A stretch of DNA of 64,000 nucleotides from Endozoicomonas sp. ISHI1 (GTDB lineage Bacteria > Pseudomonadota > Gammaproteobacteria > Pseudomonadales > Endozoicomonadaceae): the NCBI RefSeq assembly GCF_024606225.1, contig NZ_JAGRPU010000008.1:1-64000 (forward strand), given 5' to 3'. Position 1 is the stretch's first letter. Each line of letters begins with the position of its first letter. Position numbers and translations under genes: made by a program. Below the pieces are notes generated by a model. That model was not told where the DNA came from and ran no database searches. It saw nothing but the letters and a program-made list of their open reading frames with translations. Below, piece by piece: positions 35,989 through 45,519 of the stretch.

Positions 35989-36065
35989 CGGGGTATAGCG
36001 CAGTCTGGTAGCGCGCCTGCTTTGGGAGCAGGATGTCGGGAGTTCGAATCTCTCTACCCCGACCA
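35989..36065 (+). tRNA. tRNA-Pro (UGG), copy 2
   Basis: It is identical over all 77 nt to the first copy, including the encoded CCA. The 40-base spacer before it is similar to the spacer before copy 3, including ACAGTTTCTGG, which shows that the unit arose by tandem duplication. Confidence 0.97.
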
Positions 36066-36108
36066 ATCTTTTACGACAGAAGCATTACAGTTTCTGGTCA
36101 AACCACAT

Positions 36109-36185
36109 CGGGGTATAGCGCAGTCTGGTAGCGCGCCTGCTTTGGGAGCAGGATGTCGGGAGTTCGAATCTCTCTACCCCGACCA
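36109..36185 (+). tRNA. tRNA-Pro (UGG), copy 3
   Basis: It is identical to copies 1 and 2. It ends 67 bases before the peptide deformylase start codon, with no terminator visible in between, so the deformylase mRNA may be released by processing of the tRNA transcript. Confidence 0.97.
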
Positions 36186-36252
36186 TTTTCACTGCTTTTT
36201 TCTGTCTATAGTTTTATGTAACAACCAACAAACTACACACAGAAGAAATCCC

Positions 36253-36768
36253 ATGGCGATTTTAGAACTGGTTCCGGAATCCAACCCTGCATTAAGAACT
36301 CCCACCACTCCTGTTACTGACTTTGGTTCGGATTTTCAGAAAATCGTGGATGACCTGTACGAAACTATGTATGCCGTCAATGGTGCCGGACTGGCTGCTA
36401 CCCAGGTGGGTTTGGGAATGAGAGTGGCAGTGATTGATGTCTCATCTGATAAAAGTCAGCCCCTGGTCATTGCAAACCCGGAGATTATTGAGAAGTCAGG
36501 TGAACAGAAAATGGAGATGGGCTGTCTGTCACTGCCGGGTTGCTGGGCCGCGGTTAAGCGGGCTGGCTGGGTAAAAGTCAGGGCTCAGGATCGTTATGGT
36601 CAATTTTTCGAGATTGAGGGTGAGGGTATCCTTGCAGAAGCTTTTCAGCACGAAATTGATCATCTGGATGGTGTGTTGTTTATTGATAAACTCTCGGCTC
36701 TGAAGCAAAAAATGGTGCGTCAGAGAGCACGCAAGGCGCTAAAGCGGCATGAAAGGGGGAATAAATAA
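36253..36768 (+). CDS. def: Peptide deformylase
   Basis: The enzyme removes the formyl group from the N-terminal Met of new proteins. The 171-residue product has the three family motifs: GAGLAATQVG, GCLSLP and QHEIDHLDG with the metal-binding Cys and two His. In motif 2 the usual Glu of EGCLS is Met (EMGCLS), a difference seen in some secondary deformylase paralogues. No fmt gene adjoins it, unlike the main def locus of most gammaproteobacteria, so it may be a second copy. The ATG (MAILELVPES) follows AGAAG; the frame stays open upstream only because it runs through the tRNA genes. Confidence 0.93.
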   Translation: MAILELVPESNPALRTPTTPVTDFGSDFQKIVDDLYETMYAVNGAGLAATQVGLGMRVAVIDVSSDKSQPLVIANPEIIEKSGEQKMEMGCLSLPGCWAAVKRAGWVKVRAQDRYGQFFEIEGEGILAEAFQHEIDHLDGVLFIDKLSALKQKMVRQRARKALKRHERGNK

Positions 36769-36985
36769 GGTTTCAGGCAGTCTTGATTCAGAAATTATCT
36801 GACTCCTATGGGTAGCTAAATAAATAGCTTAAAAGATGTAAAATAGAAATGTATTCAAAGTGAAAGGAACCTTGTTTATTTCAGAGTTTTTTTATGAGTA
36901 AAATAAAGTCAGCTTCCTGGCAGCAGAATGAAATGATTTAGTCTACTTTTGATAAGGTCATATTTATTGGATTGAGGTTGTTGTT

Positions 36986-38752
36986 TTGCTCATTAAAAAA
37001 ATAAAGAATTTTCTTCGAACGGGACGTCGTTCTTTATTCATAGTTTTTATTGTTTCTATTCCCTGGGCTGCTGCTGAAGGATCAAACAGTCTGGTTATTC
37101 AAGCACTCGCAATTAATGCTTATCTTGATTATCTCTATAATCTTGGACAGGGTAATCTTGAAGGGGAAAGTACTTCTTCAAGACCTTTTACTATTGGTCT
37201 GGATGGACCTTCCGGAGCCGGTAAATCCACCTTTCTTGATGAATTTACTCAAGAACTTCGAGCTGCTGCTGCAAATTATCATCAATTACAGCCGGATCTG
37301 GCAGGCAGGGCCTGTAATCTTGAAACGCTGGGGATTGATACCTTTTTACACTCCCGCGCAGACAGACGTGAAATGTTCAGTCATCTGGGCGATGGTGCAT
37401 CCGGTAACAACGATGGTAAAGAGTATCGCGCGGACTTGAGAGACAGATGTCTGGCAGCAATAGCCCGGGGTGATTCTTTTCGGTATACCCCTTATTGTCG
37501 TCATCTGGAGGGTCGGTTGGGCCCGGAAGAAACCCGGAAGATCACCTGCGATATTCTTATTATCGAAGGCACTCATGTTAATGATCCGGGGGCTCGGGCT
37601 TCCATTGATCATGCCTTGTTTCTTAATAGTGATGATAATTTAATTAGCTGGAATATGTGGAAGCGAAATTATCTTCTGGGCAATCGGACTCAACAAGAAT
37701 TGTTTGCCATTTTGCAGGTTTTGTTTGAACAGTTTAAAACCTGGAGGGAAAGAAATGCCGACCTTTCAGATGTTCATTTTTATTGGCATGCAATTAACGA
37801 AGTCCCGGAGCTGACGGAAGAGACGGTTGATTCAGTGCTGCCAGAACTGGTTCGACAGTTGCAACTTCATCATTTTAATTCGGGTTTTGCCCTCGCTCGC
37901 CTTTTTCAACAGAACCCATTGAGTTCGGAAGTATTTAGTGCTCGTATGCGTCATCACTTTCAACCTTTGATGTCTGGAAGAAGTCTGGTGGCGATGGAGC
38001 ATGAAAGGTTTCTTTCAAACATTAAGACGTTGTTGGAACCATTGGGGTTAACTCTTTATCAGGTCGAACATGGTAACGAGTGTTTATTTGTTTCACTGGA
38101 GTCTGTCCTGCGACCGTATTACTTGAATCGTGACAGAGTCATTGCCCTGTTAAGACAATTATGGAATGCCTGGAAGAATAACAGACTAACTGATGCCCAG
38201 AGAAGACTGCTAGGCTGGGTTGCCGGAGATATTGAGGCCGAAGCTGATTTTCTGTCACAAGGTAATTTGGGTGGGCTTCCTACGATTTTGATGACATGGG
38301 CAGCCCTGATGGGATCGAGTCATCCACCCGACAAGCCCTTGTATCTTATGATCCGTTTAGGAAGTGTGATTAAGCTTTGGAGCATTAACCTGGATGGCAG
38401 CATTAGTGAATTAGCTGCTCTTCCGGAAGGTGAGCCGGTATTGATCTACGATGGTGTCAATCGCTGGATGTTTGCTACGCCCGGACAGGGTGTGCCGGGT
38501 GATATGGCTGGGGTGGTTCCGGTGGTTCATCCGAATGCTGGCGTTCACAATGGCGGAGGCAGTGACGATGATTCAGGTTTCTATTCTTCTTCCAGTTCCA
38601 GTTCATCTTCGTCGCTGTCATCACTCTTGAGCTCAGCGGTCGGTCCTGTTCGCCAGGTTGATGACATGGTGATCGGGGGTAATCTAACTGAACCTCTGGA
38701 GACGGATTCCAATGAGGTTATTTTCCCAGGATTGATAATGCATTCTCAGTAG
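36986..38752 (+). CDS. Uridine-kinase-like P-loop protein with OTU-like C-terminal segment
   Basis: The 588-residue product starts with TTG, with GAGG nine bases upstream. Residues 1-31 resemble a signal peptide or membrane anchor (basic start, then SLFIVFIVSIPWAAA). Residues about 67-290 form a P-loop kinase domain of the uridine kinase/phosphoribulokinase type: GLDGPSGAGKSTF with Lys80 and the Walker B-like DILIIEGTHV. Residues about 355-500 resemble an OTU protease: VEHGNECLFVSLESVL with Cys366, and a final strand YDGVNRWMF where the catalytic His of OTU enzymes would be, but Asn/Arg stand there. So the OTU-like part may be inactive or misassigned. A poly-Ser run follows (about 533-550). 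AT-rich upstream DNA suggests acquisition. A host-directed role is inference. Its 3' end overlaps that of the convergent TatD gene by 35 bases. Confidence 0.7.
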   Translation: MLIKKIKNFLRTGRRSLFIVFIVSIPWAAAEGSNSLVIQALAINAYLDYLYNLGQGNLEGESTSSRPFTIGLDGPSGAGKSTFLDEFTQELRAAAANYHQLQPDLAGRACNLETLGIDTFLHSRADRREMFSHLGDGASGNNDGKEYRADLRDRCLAAIARGDSFRYTPYCRHLEGRLGPEETRKITCDILIIEGTHVNDPGARASIDHALFLNSDDNLISWNMWKRNYLLGNRTQQELFAILQVLFEQFKTWRERNADLSDVHFYWHAINEVPELTEETVDSVLPELVRQLQLHHFNSGFALARLFQQNPLSSEVFSARMRHHFQPLMSGRSLVAMEHERFLSNIKTLLEPLGLTLYQVEHGNECLFVSLESVLRPYYLNRDRVIALLRQLWNAWKNNRLTDAQRRLLGWVAGDIEAEADFLSQGNLGGLPTILMTWAALMGSSHPPDKPLYLMIRLGSVIKLWSINLDGSISELAALPEGEPVLIYDGVNRWMFATPGQGVPGDMAGVVPVVHPNAGVHNGGGSDDDSGFYSSSSSSSSSSLSSLLSSAVGPVRQVDDMVIGGNLTEPLETDSNEVIFPGLIMHSQ

Positions 38753-39509
38753 TAGCCCGCGCGATCTCTTTTACAGAGCTGGAACGTAATTGTGCGAGAT
38801 GCTTCAGAACAACAGGTAATCGGGCGGGAGTGTTCCTCTGGCCCTGATAGCCTGACATCGGCATATCCGGCGCATCGGTTTCCAGGACTATACTACTCAG
38901 AGGCAACGAGGTGGCCAGCTGACGTGTTTTTCTGGCCCTCTCGTACGTGATTGTGCCGCCAAACCCCAGCTTGAATCCCAGTTCTATATATTGTCGGGCT
39001 TGTTGTTCACTGCCAGAAAAGGCATGTACGATGCCACCTCTCTCCAGTTTGATTTGTCTGATTTGTTTGAGGATCTCATCGTGTGCTTTTCGGCAGTGCA
39101 GAATGACGGGCAGTTTAAAACGGTCGGCAAGTTCCAGTTGTCGGACAAAATAGAAGTGCTGTTCGTCACGGTTTGAGTCAGTCAGCGAGTAGTCCAGACC
39201 TATCTCACCCACTGCACAAACGGTTTCGGAATGACGCGTCAGGAATACTTTCAGTTCATCAAGGTGATGAGGTTTATGGCTTTTCAGAAAATAAGGGTGT
39301 AATCCAAGTGCGGCATAAAGTCGCACAGAATCTGGCACCGAATGAGCTTGTTTCAGCACTCTGGGCCAGTAACGGGCTTCCGTTGCTGGTATGCAGATTG
39401 AGTGGACACCTGAGAGCCAGCATTGTTCAAGGGTTTTATTACGATCCTGATCAAACTCAGGAAAGTCCAGATGGCAGTGGCTGTCGAACAATTCCGGCAT
39501 GGGGGTCAT
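38718..39509 (-). CDS. TatD-family metal-dependent nuclease
   Basis: The 263-residue product has the TatD amidohydrolase-fold motifs: DSHCHLD at the N-terminus, GEIGLDY, PVILHCRKAHDE, HAFSG and LETDAPDM. TatD enzymes are metal-dependent DNases involved in repair and DNA degradation; YcfH and YjjV are paralogues, and the sequence alone does not decide which this is. MTPMPELFDSHCHLD was taken as the start to match the family N-terminus; a GTG seven codons earlier is possible. Its 3' end overlaps the end of the kinase/OTU-like gene. Confidence 0.93.
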   Translation of the reverse strand: MTPMPELFDSHCHLDFPEFDQDRNKTLEQCWLSGVHSICIPATEARYWPRVLKQAHSVPDSVRLYAALGLHPYFLKSHKPHHLDELKVFLTRHSETVCAVGEIGLDYSLTDSNRDEQHFYFVRQLELADRFKLPVILHCRKAHDEILKQIRQIKLERGGIVHAFSGSEQQARQYIELGFKLGFGGTITYERARKTRQLATSLPLSSIVLETDAPDMPMSGYQGQRNTPARLPVVLKHLAQLRSSSVKEIARATTENALSILGK

Positions 39510-39557
39510 AATGATCACATATTTGGTCACAGAGCGTCAGTCTGTTATGTTACCCCG

Positions 39558-40025
39558 ATGAAAATAAAGCAGTACACAGGGCTGGGTGTTTTGGTGGTGC
39601 TGATTGCAGCATTGGTTTTTTTACCCCGCTACTTCAAGCTGGAATCTGAAACAGGGCTGACCCGACAGAGCTATCAGAAGAAATGTCTGGTGTCTGAAGG
39701 ATGTCGACTGACGACAGGAGACAGTCAGATTGAGCTGAATATCAGGCCATCCAGCCTGCCAAAGCTGGAACCCCTTGATGTTGAAGTTCGTCTGAAAGGT
39801 CTGTCTGCAGACAGGATTACCATGGAGTTTATTGGTCGGGACATGTCAATGGGATTAGCTCCTTTTCCACTCTACAAGCAGCCCTCTTTTTTTGGGTCTA
39901 CGGTCTACAGTGGTGTGGGCAATCTGACGTTTTGCACGGTTGATAAGGAAATGGTCTGGTTGGCCAAACTGGTGATTGAGTCAGGTTCCGAAGTGACAAC
40001 GGTTGTTTTTGAACTGGAGAGTTAA
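39558..40025 (+). CDS. Membrane-anchored periplasmic protein next to copper chaperone
   Basis: The 155-residue product has one N-terminal transmembrane anchor (about residues 7-25) and a periplasmic beta-rich domain with EFIGRDMSMGLAPF, two cysteines (KKCLVSEGCRL) and a later Cys. The domain has a YtkA/FixH-like look, a fold found in copper and cytochrome oxidase assembly. Its stop is three bases before the start of the PCu(A)C gene, so they form an operon, which supports a role in copper delivery. The ribosome-binding site is poor. Confidence 0.65.
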   Translation: MKIKQYTGLGVLVVLIAALVFLPRYFKLESETGLTRQSYQKKCLVSEGCRLTTGDSQIELNIRPSSLPKLEPLDVEVRLKGLSADRITMEFIGRDMSMGLAPFPLYKQPSFFGSTVYSGVGNLTFCTVDKEMVWLAKLVIESGSEVTTVVFELES

Positions 40026-40028
40026 AGT

Positions 40029-40547
40029 ATGAAGCCTTTGGCAGCTATTTTCGCAATTGTTTTCCCCGCCATGACATCTATGGCCCTTAAGGCAGCAGAT
40101 GTTGAGATAAAGGATCAGTACGCAAGAGCGGTACCGGCTGTTTCCAAAAACTCTGCGGCGTTTCTGACTATTACCAATAAGGGTAAACAAGATATCAAGC
40201 TGGTCTCTGCTGACAGTGCCAGTGCGGCTCGTGTGGAGCTGCATGGCCACAAGCATGAAGGGAATATGATGAAAATGTTCGAGCTGGAAGATATTGATAT
40301 TCCGGCAGGCAAGACAGAATCTCTGAAAAGCGGTGGCAATCATATCATGCTGATGGGGTTGAAGAGACCAATGGAAGCCGGTGGTGAGGTTGATATCACC
40401 CTGCACTTCTCTGACGGAGATGCTGTAGATGTCAAAGTGCCGGTAAAAGATCTTCGTCAGCAAACTAAAGATGCGGCCCATGACAGTGCCATGAAACATG
40501 GTGAGATGAATCACGGCTCAATGGATCACGGCAGCATGGATCACTGA
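40029..40547 (+). CDS. Periplasmic copper chaperone PCu(A)C
   Basis: The 172-residue product has a signal peptide (cleavage near SMALKAADV) and the PCu(A)C copper-binding pattern: His in ELHGHKHEG, Met residues in NMMKM, and HIMLMGL. These proteins deliver Cu(I) to the CuA site of cytochrome c oxidase or take part in copper tolerance. The C-terminus adds a His/Met-rich tail (MKHGEMNHGSMDHGSMDH) that probably binds extra copper. It is translated just after the anchored partner protein, two genes in one operon. Confidence 0.93.
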   Translation: MKPLAAIFAIVFPAMTSMALKAADVEIKDQYARAVPAVSKNSAAFLTITNKGKQDIKLVSADSASAARVELHGHKHEGNMMKMFELEDIDIPAGKTESLKSGGNHIMLMGLKRPMEAGGEVDITLHFSDGDAVDVKVPVKDLRQQTKDAAHDSAMKHGEMNHGSMDHGSMDH

Positions 40548-40640
40548 AGCTGGTGCAATTCTGGCGATGCAGATAAGTTGATCCTGCTACTCCGCTTTTT
40601 CGACACCTTCTAAAAGCCAAGTGGCAGGATACAGGGGAGG

Positions 40641-42221
40641 TTAGTGCTCACGGGTCATTCGGTAGGTGATATCCGGGTAGCGTTCCTCTGCCAGTGAGAG
40701 ATTAACACGGGTGGGTGCCAGATAAGTCAGGTATCCACCCCCATCAATAGCCAGGTTGTCGCCACACTTCCGCTTAAACTCCTCCAGCTTGCGCTCGTCT
40801 GCGCAATCCACCCAGCGGGCAGTATTGACGTTGACCGGTTCGTACATGGCTTCCACTTTATATTCATCCTTGAGACGACGCATAACGACATCAAACTGGA
40901 GTACACCTACCGCACCCAGGATCAGGTCGTTATTGTTCAGAGGCATGAAAAGCTGGGTTGCGCCTTCTTCTGAAAGCTGTTGCAAGCCTTTCTGAAGCTG
41001 TTTGAGCTTCAGAGGATCTCTCAGGCGAACGCGTTTGAAAAGCTCGGGGGCAAAGTGTGGAATTCCGGTAAAGCGGATCTCTTCACCCTGACTGAAAGTA
41101 TCGCCAATCTGGATGGTACCGTGGTTATGCAGGCCGATAATGTCACCAGAGATGGCTTCTTCCACATGGGAGCGATCACCGGCCAGGAAGGTCACAGCGT
41201 CGGCAATTTTTACATCTTTGCCGATCCGTACATGCTTCATTTTCATATTACGGGTGTATTTGCCAGAGCAGATGCGCAGGAAGGCGATGCGGTCACGGTG
41301 TTTAGGGTCCATATTGGCCTGGATCTTGAAGACAAAGCCGGAGAATTTGGCTTCGTCCGGTTCCACGGTTCGTTGGTCTGTTTCTCGGATCAGGGGGGCT
41401 GGAGCCCACTTGGCAAAGTCATCCAACATTTCACGGACACCAAAGTTGGCCAGGGCAGTGCCAAAGAAAACAGGCGTCATCTTGCCGGCATGATAGGCTT
41501 CCAGATCAAACTCGTGGCTGCCGCCACGTACCAGTTCCACTTCATCCACAAAGTCTTCGTGAATATCACCCAGCAGCTCTTTAGCTTCTTCAGACTCAAG
41601 TCCCTTGATACGAATGTCGTCGGGTATTGTGTGTCCCTGACCCGGTGTGAAGAGGTGAATGGTGTCGGTGTAAAGGTTATAAACCCCTTTGAAGTTTTTG
41701 CCCATGCTGATCGGCCAAGTGATGGGAGCGCACTGGATTTTCAGGATGCTTTCCACTTCGTCCAACACTTCAATCTGGTCCCGGACTTCACGGTCCATCT
41801 TGTTGACGAAAGTGAAGATAGGGGTGTCTCTCAGACGACAGACTTCCATCAGTTTAATAGTACGGTCCTCGACACCCTTGGCGCCGTCAATCACCATCAG
41901 ACAGCTATCCACAGCCGTCAGGGTGCGGTAGGTGTCTTCTGAGAAGTCTTCGTGTCCGGGAGTGTCTAGCAGGTTGACAGTGCAACCTTTATAAGGGAAC
42001 TGCATGACCGAGGTAGTGATCGAGATCCCCCGCTCCTGCTCCATTTTCATCCAGTCAGAAGTGGCCATGCGACCGGTTTTGCGGCCTTTTACAGTACCTG
42101 CCATCTGGATAGCACCACCCAGAAGCAGGAGCTTTTCCGTGATGGTGGTTTTACCAGCGTCCGGGTGACTGATGATCGCAAAGGTTCGACGCTTTGCCAC
42201 TTCGGGGGATAATCCACTCAT
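40641..42221 (-). CDS. prfC: Peptide chain release factor 3
   Basis: RF3 is a GTPase that removes RF1/RF2 from the ribosome after termination. The 526-residue product (E. coli 529) has G1 SHPDAGKTT, the switch region [14 protein letters not shown]3 [12 protein letters not shown] and G4 NKMDRE, then the beta-barrel domains and the RF3-specific C-terminal domain. [16 protein letters not shown] was chosen as the start to fit the family; an earlier in-frame ATG would add 26 residues and overlap the divergent SopB-like gene. Confidence 0.97.
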   Translation of the reverse strand: MSGLSPEVAKRRTFAIISHPDAGKTTITEKLLLLGGAIQMAGTVKGRKTGRMATSDWMKMEQERGISITTSVMQFPYKGCTVNLLDTPGHEDFSEDTYRTLTAVDSCLMVIDGAKGVEDRTIKLMEVCRLRDTPIFTFVNKMDREVRDQIEVLDEVESILKIQCAPITWPISMGKNFKGVYNLYTDTIHLFTPGQGHTIPDDIRIKGLESEEAKELLGDIHEDFVDEVELVRGGSHEFDLEAYHAGKMTPVFFGTALANFGVREMLDDFAKWAPAPLIRETDQRTVEPDEAKFSGFVFKIQANMDPKHRDRIAFLRICSGKYTRNMKMKHVRIGKDVKIADAVTFLAGDRSHVEEAISGDIIGLHNHGTIQIGDTFSQGEEIRFTGIPHFAPELFKRVRLRDPLKLKQLQKGLQQLSEEGATQLFMPLNNNDLILGAVGVLQFDVVMRRLKDEYKVEAMYEPVNVNTARWVDCADERKLEEFKRKCGDNLAIDGGGYLTYLAPTRVNLSLAEERYPDITYRMTREH

Positions 42222-42245
42222 TGATGTTTTGCCTGATTTCAGAGC

Positions 42246-44960
42246 TTGAAAAAATGGCGACATTATATCCGCTCTGTTGCGCAAAGCCAGACTCATCATG
42301 AAAGATTGAAATCAGGTGTTGTGCCTGATAACGCAGGACTTTTGGCTAAACCGGCCGATAACAGTTGCGAGGAGATTGGTGATAGGGAAGTGAGTGCTTT
42401 GAATCCATCGCAACGGACTTTGCAATGTTTGCAACCCCTGCTGGACAGAGGGCAGCATGAATCCACTGACATTTCTGTCAGAGGCAAGTGGCGTGGTCGG
42501 GAGGCCGAGCTGCTGCCGCTACCTGTCAGAGAACTGAGGGAAGGTGAAAAACTCAGTGCCAGTGAAGGGACTACGGCATTTGTATCCAAGTACGGCAGTT
42601 TTGTGGAAAATCAGCTTCACAATGATCTCAAAAGCAAGCCGCTGAACCAAAGAACCATTAAAAAGCTGGAAACACGTGCCACAGACCTGTTAAGAGATGT
42701 CAGAAAGCTGAATTGTAGCAGTATAGAGCTCTGGCTGGATTCCGATATGGTGGAAAAAGCGTTTGAGACTGCGACACCTTTTAAGTGGCGATCTCTTCCT
42801 TCACACGAGCAGGAGCATCTTAAGGAAGTCGTTCAGTTTCAGCTCTCTGGTCATACCGATTATCTGAGCCAATCAAAGGCTCTTGAACTTGCGGTAAAAG
42901 CAGTCGGTCATCATGAATCCATCTTCTCAACCACTATTCCCGAAACGGCCCGCTTTCTCAACAGCAAAGCAGAGGGGGGGCATACTCTTTTTCCCGGTCA
43001 GCTCAGGCTCTGGGCCGAAGAGCACTTTGATAGGGACAAAGTCCCGGGAACTCCGATAGAAGGTGATGATCTCTATATCAGTCAATACGAGATGAAGCTG
43101 ATAGGTAATGCCGAGTATTACACCAACCGTGTTTCAGGTCTTCTCTCCGGTTCTCCATTGGAGCGTCTGCAGAACATCAGCTATGCCCAACAGGCTGAAG
43201 AAGCCAGAGAGCTTGCCAGGCAGCTTATCAAGACGCTGGACGCACTGGAGCGTCATTCACAAAATTTGCCTGCCCAATTGCAGCAGGCCCTTATCCATGA
43301 TCTGGTGGGGCAGCTCGATGGTGTGTTGGATTTTATCGATCAGCTGGAGGTCAGTGATCAGGAGAATCCACTGGGGCCGCAGCAGTGGAAAAAGTTTAAA
43401 TGTCTGGAGATGGTTTCTGCTATTAATGTTCTCAAGCGTGAAATTGAGCATGAAAGTGCACTCATCAACAACTCAGGTAAGGAAGGTCTGTTCAGCAGAA
43501 AGAAAACCAAAAAGCTGGCAGAGTTGAAGGCATTGCACCAGACGTGGAGTGACCATTTTAACCGTATTCAGGAAGGAACAGACAATGATCTTCCTCCAGC
43601 CAGAGCGAAGCTAACAGGAAGAGCTTCCCACGCTGACGCTCTGCCCGTGGTTGATGCAGAGGCTTATACAGCCTGTATATTGAAGCGGCTTGGAGAGGTG
43701 GGTCTGGATAATGCCAGGAAGAAACTGAAAGAATCACGCAGTCTGGTGCTCTCAACAGTTCAATGGGAAAAAATCACTACCCATCTGGATGTGAGGATTG
43801 AGGGGCGAACCCGGCATTATGAGAGTCAGCTGACCCCTGCTTCGCAAATGAAATGGGGAGAAGGTGCAAAAGATATCTTTGAACATTCTTATCAGGGTAT
43901 GGGCAGGCCTTCGACTGAAACCAGTGAACGCTTTCATGCCGTCAATATGGCGCAATCTGAGCTGTCGACTGCAGAAAAGGGGAACAAGAAAGTTCTGTTC
44001 AAAGGGTTGCGTTCCGGAACCCTCTGTGCCTATGGGATAAAAGAAAAAGAGCCCCGACTTGCCGCAGCCAGAAACCGGGCCAGGGAGTTGGTGACGGCCG
44101 CTGTAAAACAGTTTCTGGATGATAATCCCGACTATTTGACATCGGGGCAGCCTGTTCCTTTGAAAATGCTCTCCACGTCTATGCTCAGTGCCGACAAACT
44201 GAGGCACTATCTGCATATTCATGATGATGAACTGAAGATGCAGAGAGAGCAGGTCGCCGCCCTCAAGGAAATTCAGAAAGAACTTAACGAGGGTAAGCCA
44301 TTGGTCATTTCTGATGCCGACGGCGAAAAACATCAACTCAGAGTCAATATGAAGCTGGCCAACACCAATTATGGTGTCAATTCACTTTCATTGGGTGGTT
44401 TGAAGTCCGTTGTCCGTCCCTGGGGTGAGGCCAGGCGGGTCAATAATGAGGGCCTTATTGAACTGATGGGCTCTGTTGAGCAGTTTGATCCCGTAGGAGG
44501 TTGGGTAGGCGACTATCTGGCTGGCTCTGCCCCGGAGCAATCCAAGCAGGTTGTCCGTATGCTGGTTGAACAAATAAGGGATCTTCATGTTTCAGGCGAC
44601 TATCGAACAGAAGGCGAAGATGCTTATAAGATGGTTGAGCGAATCCAGTTGCTGGCATTCAAGATAGGCGCGGTGGGTCATATCAATTGTAAAAGTGGTA
44701 AGGACCGAACCGGAGAAGCCGACGCCTCGATCAAGCGCTTTGCTGCCGAGGTGGAGGCCAGAGGCTATGTCCCTGATCCTCGCAAACCCGTTAGCCGGGA
44801 AGATCGCAACCTCAGTCAGGCTTTCCAGTTTGGTTCAGGTAATCTTGAATTGCAGCAAATGAATATCAACTTGCCCGGGTTCAAGACTCAGTTGAACAAA
44901 AAGCGTCTGGGTGAATTTGCTCATCAGCTTGCTCATAAAGCCCGGTTTAGAGTGAAATAG
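42246..44960 (+). CDS. SopB/IpgD-like inositol-phosphate phosphatase (copy 2)
   Basis: The protein of up to 904 residues has the SopB/IpgD active site [20 protein letters not shown] with Cys815 and Arg821, the upstream motif [14 protein letters not shown] near residue 706 (close to the FNFGVNEL of SopB), and the downstream block [19 protein letters not shown]. It keeps the upstream motif better than copy 1. The long helical N-terminal part differs from copy 1, as expected for a variable secretion and targeting region. Like SopB it probably dephosphorylates host phosphoinositides after translocation; this is inferred. The start is uncertain: TTG at 42246, TTG at 42306 and GTG at 42321 are all possible and none has a strong ribosome-binding site; no in-frame ATG lies near. 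The gene is divergent from prfC, with 24 bases between starts if the earliest is used. Confidence 0.88.
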   Translation: MKKWRHYIRSVAQSQTHHERLKSGVVPDNAGLLAKPADNSCEEIGDREVSALNPSQRTLQCLQPLLDRGQHESTDISVRGKWRGREAELLPLPVRELREGEKLSASEGTTAFVSKYGSFVENQLHNDLKSKPLNQRTIKKLETRATDLLRDVRKLNCSSIELWLDSDMVEKAFETATPFKWRSLPSHEQEHLKEVVQFQLSGHTDYLSQSKALELAVKAVGHHESIFSTTIPETARFLNSKAEGGHTLFPGQLRLWAEEHFDRDKVPGTPIEGDDLYISQYEMKLIGNAEYYTNRVSGLLSGSPLERLQNISYAQQAEEARELARQLIKTLDALERHSQNLPAQLQQALIHDLVGQLDGVLDFIDQLEVSDQENPLGPQQWKKFKCLEMVSAINVLKREIEHESALINNSGKEGLFSRKKTKKLAELKALHQTWSDHFNRIQEGTDNDLPPARAKLTGRASHADALPVVDAEAYTACILKRLGEVGLDNARKKLKESRSLVLSTVQWEKITTHLDVRIEGRTRHYESQLTPASQMKWGEGAKDIFEHSYQGMGRPSTETSERFHAVNMAQSELSTAEKGNKKVLFKGLRSGTLCAYGIKEKEPRLAAARNRARELVTAAVKQFLDDNPDYLTSGQPVPLKMLSTSMLSADKLRHYLHIHDDELKMQREQVAALKEIQKELNEGKPLVISDADGEKHQLRVNMKLANTNYGVNSLSLGGLKSVVRPWGEARRVNNEGLIELMGSVEQFDPVGGWVGDYLAGSAPEQSKQVVRMLVEQIRDLHVSGDYRTEGEDAYKMVERIQLLAFKIGAVGHINCKSGKDRTGEADASIKRFAAEVEARGYVPDPRKPVSREDRNLSQAFQFGSGNLELQQMNINLPGFKTQLNKKRLGEFAHQLAHKARFRVK

Positions 44961-45519
44961 TCACCGAAGCTCTTGCGGGCTTTAAATCTGCCCACCTTTT
45001 TTTTCCGGTGCTCTACGGCGTGAGAATCTCCAACTGCCAAGCCAGGTTTCAATCACTTATGGGATCAAGCTGCACCTCAGAACCCATCAGTTTGATAGAC
45101 CCTTCATTTTATTCATCTATCAGATTTTGATCTACGATTTCTATCGTCCGGATCGAAGGGGCAAAAATGCTCTCGTTAGAGTAGTCCGAATATTGCCAGG
45201 AAGACATTAAAATTAATTATCTGACCTGAATCCACCGTCACAGGATGTCGGGAGCAGTTTATGTCTTTTTTGAGTGAAGCAACGATGGCAGGATCACAGA
45301 CTGGAAGGACAGGCTTTATCAGCAATGCAGCAAAGATTTCACGTAATGAGAAAATAACAGCAAAATGTTTGAAACCTTTTCATGAAATCACTGTCCAATT
45401 TGTCATTATGGTCAGAAATACTGGAAAACAACTGAGGAACCACTTAGCAAGAATTGATTAATCGGCTTATCTCAGCGTCTGTGTCTAACTGACCACTCAT
45501 GCACAAATTGGAGATTACT
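44961..45519. other. Intergenic region between SopB-like copy 2 and the 866-residue protein gene
   Basis: Near 44977-45004 a weak GC stem (GGGC / GCCC) followed by eight T residues may terminate the phosphatase transcript. The rest is AT-rich and has one short candidate frame (45261-45461), listed separately. The promoter of the 866-residue gene must lie in the last part, but no clear hexamers stand out. Confidence 0.45.
45261..45461 (+). CDS. Possible small 66-residue protein
   Basis: The ATG (MSFLSEATMAG) has GGGAG eight bases upstream, which is a fair ribosome-binding site. The product is small and basic, without signal peptide, membrane helix or recognised motif. It could be a secretion chaperone-sized protein or a chance frame; a size in this range next to effector-like genes does not prove a role. 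Confidence 0.25.
   Translation: MSFLSEATMAGSQTGRTGFISNAAKISRNEKITAKCLKPFHEITVQFVIMVRNTGKQLRNHLARID

Noticed and set aside
35872..36185. CRISPR-like array suggested by three long identical repeats
   Set aside because: The repeats are complete tRNA-Pro genes with CCA ends, and the spacers are related to each other.
35905..36252. N-terminal extension of the deformylase frame through the tRNA genes
   Set aside because: The added residues are translated tRNA-Pro sequence, repeated three times; the true start is the ATG at 36253.
40980..41942. 320-codon forward frame opposite prfC
   Set aside because: It is a shadow of the highly conserved prfC gene on the other strand; its composition is His/Phe/Gln-rich and no family fits.
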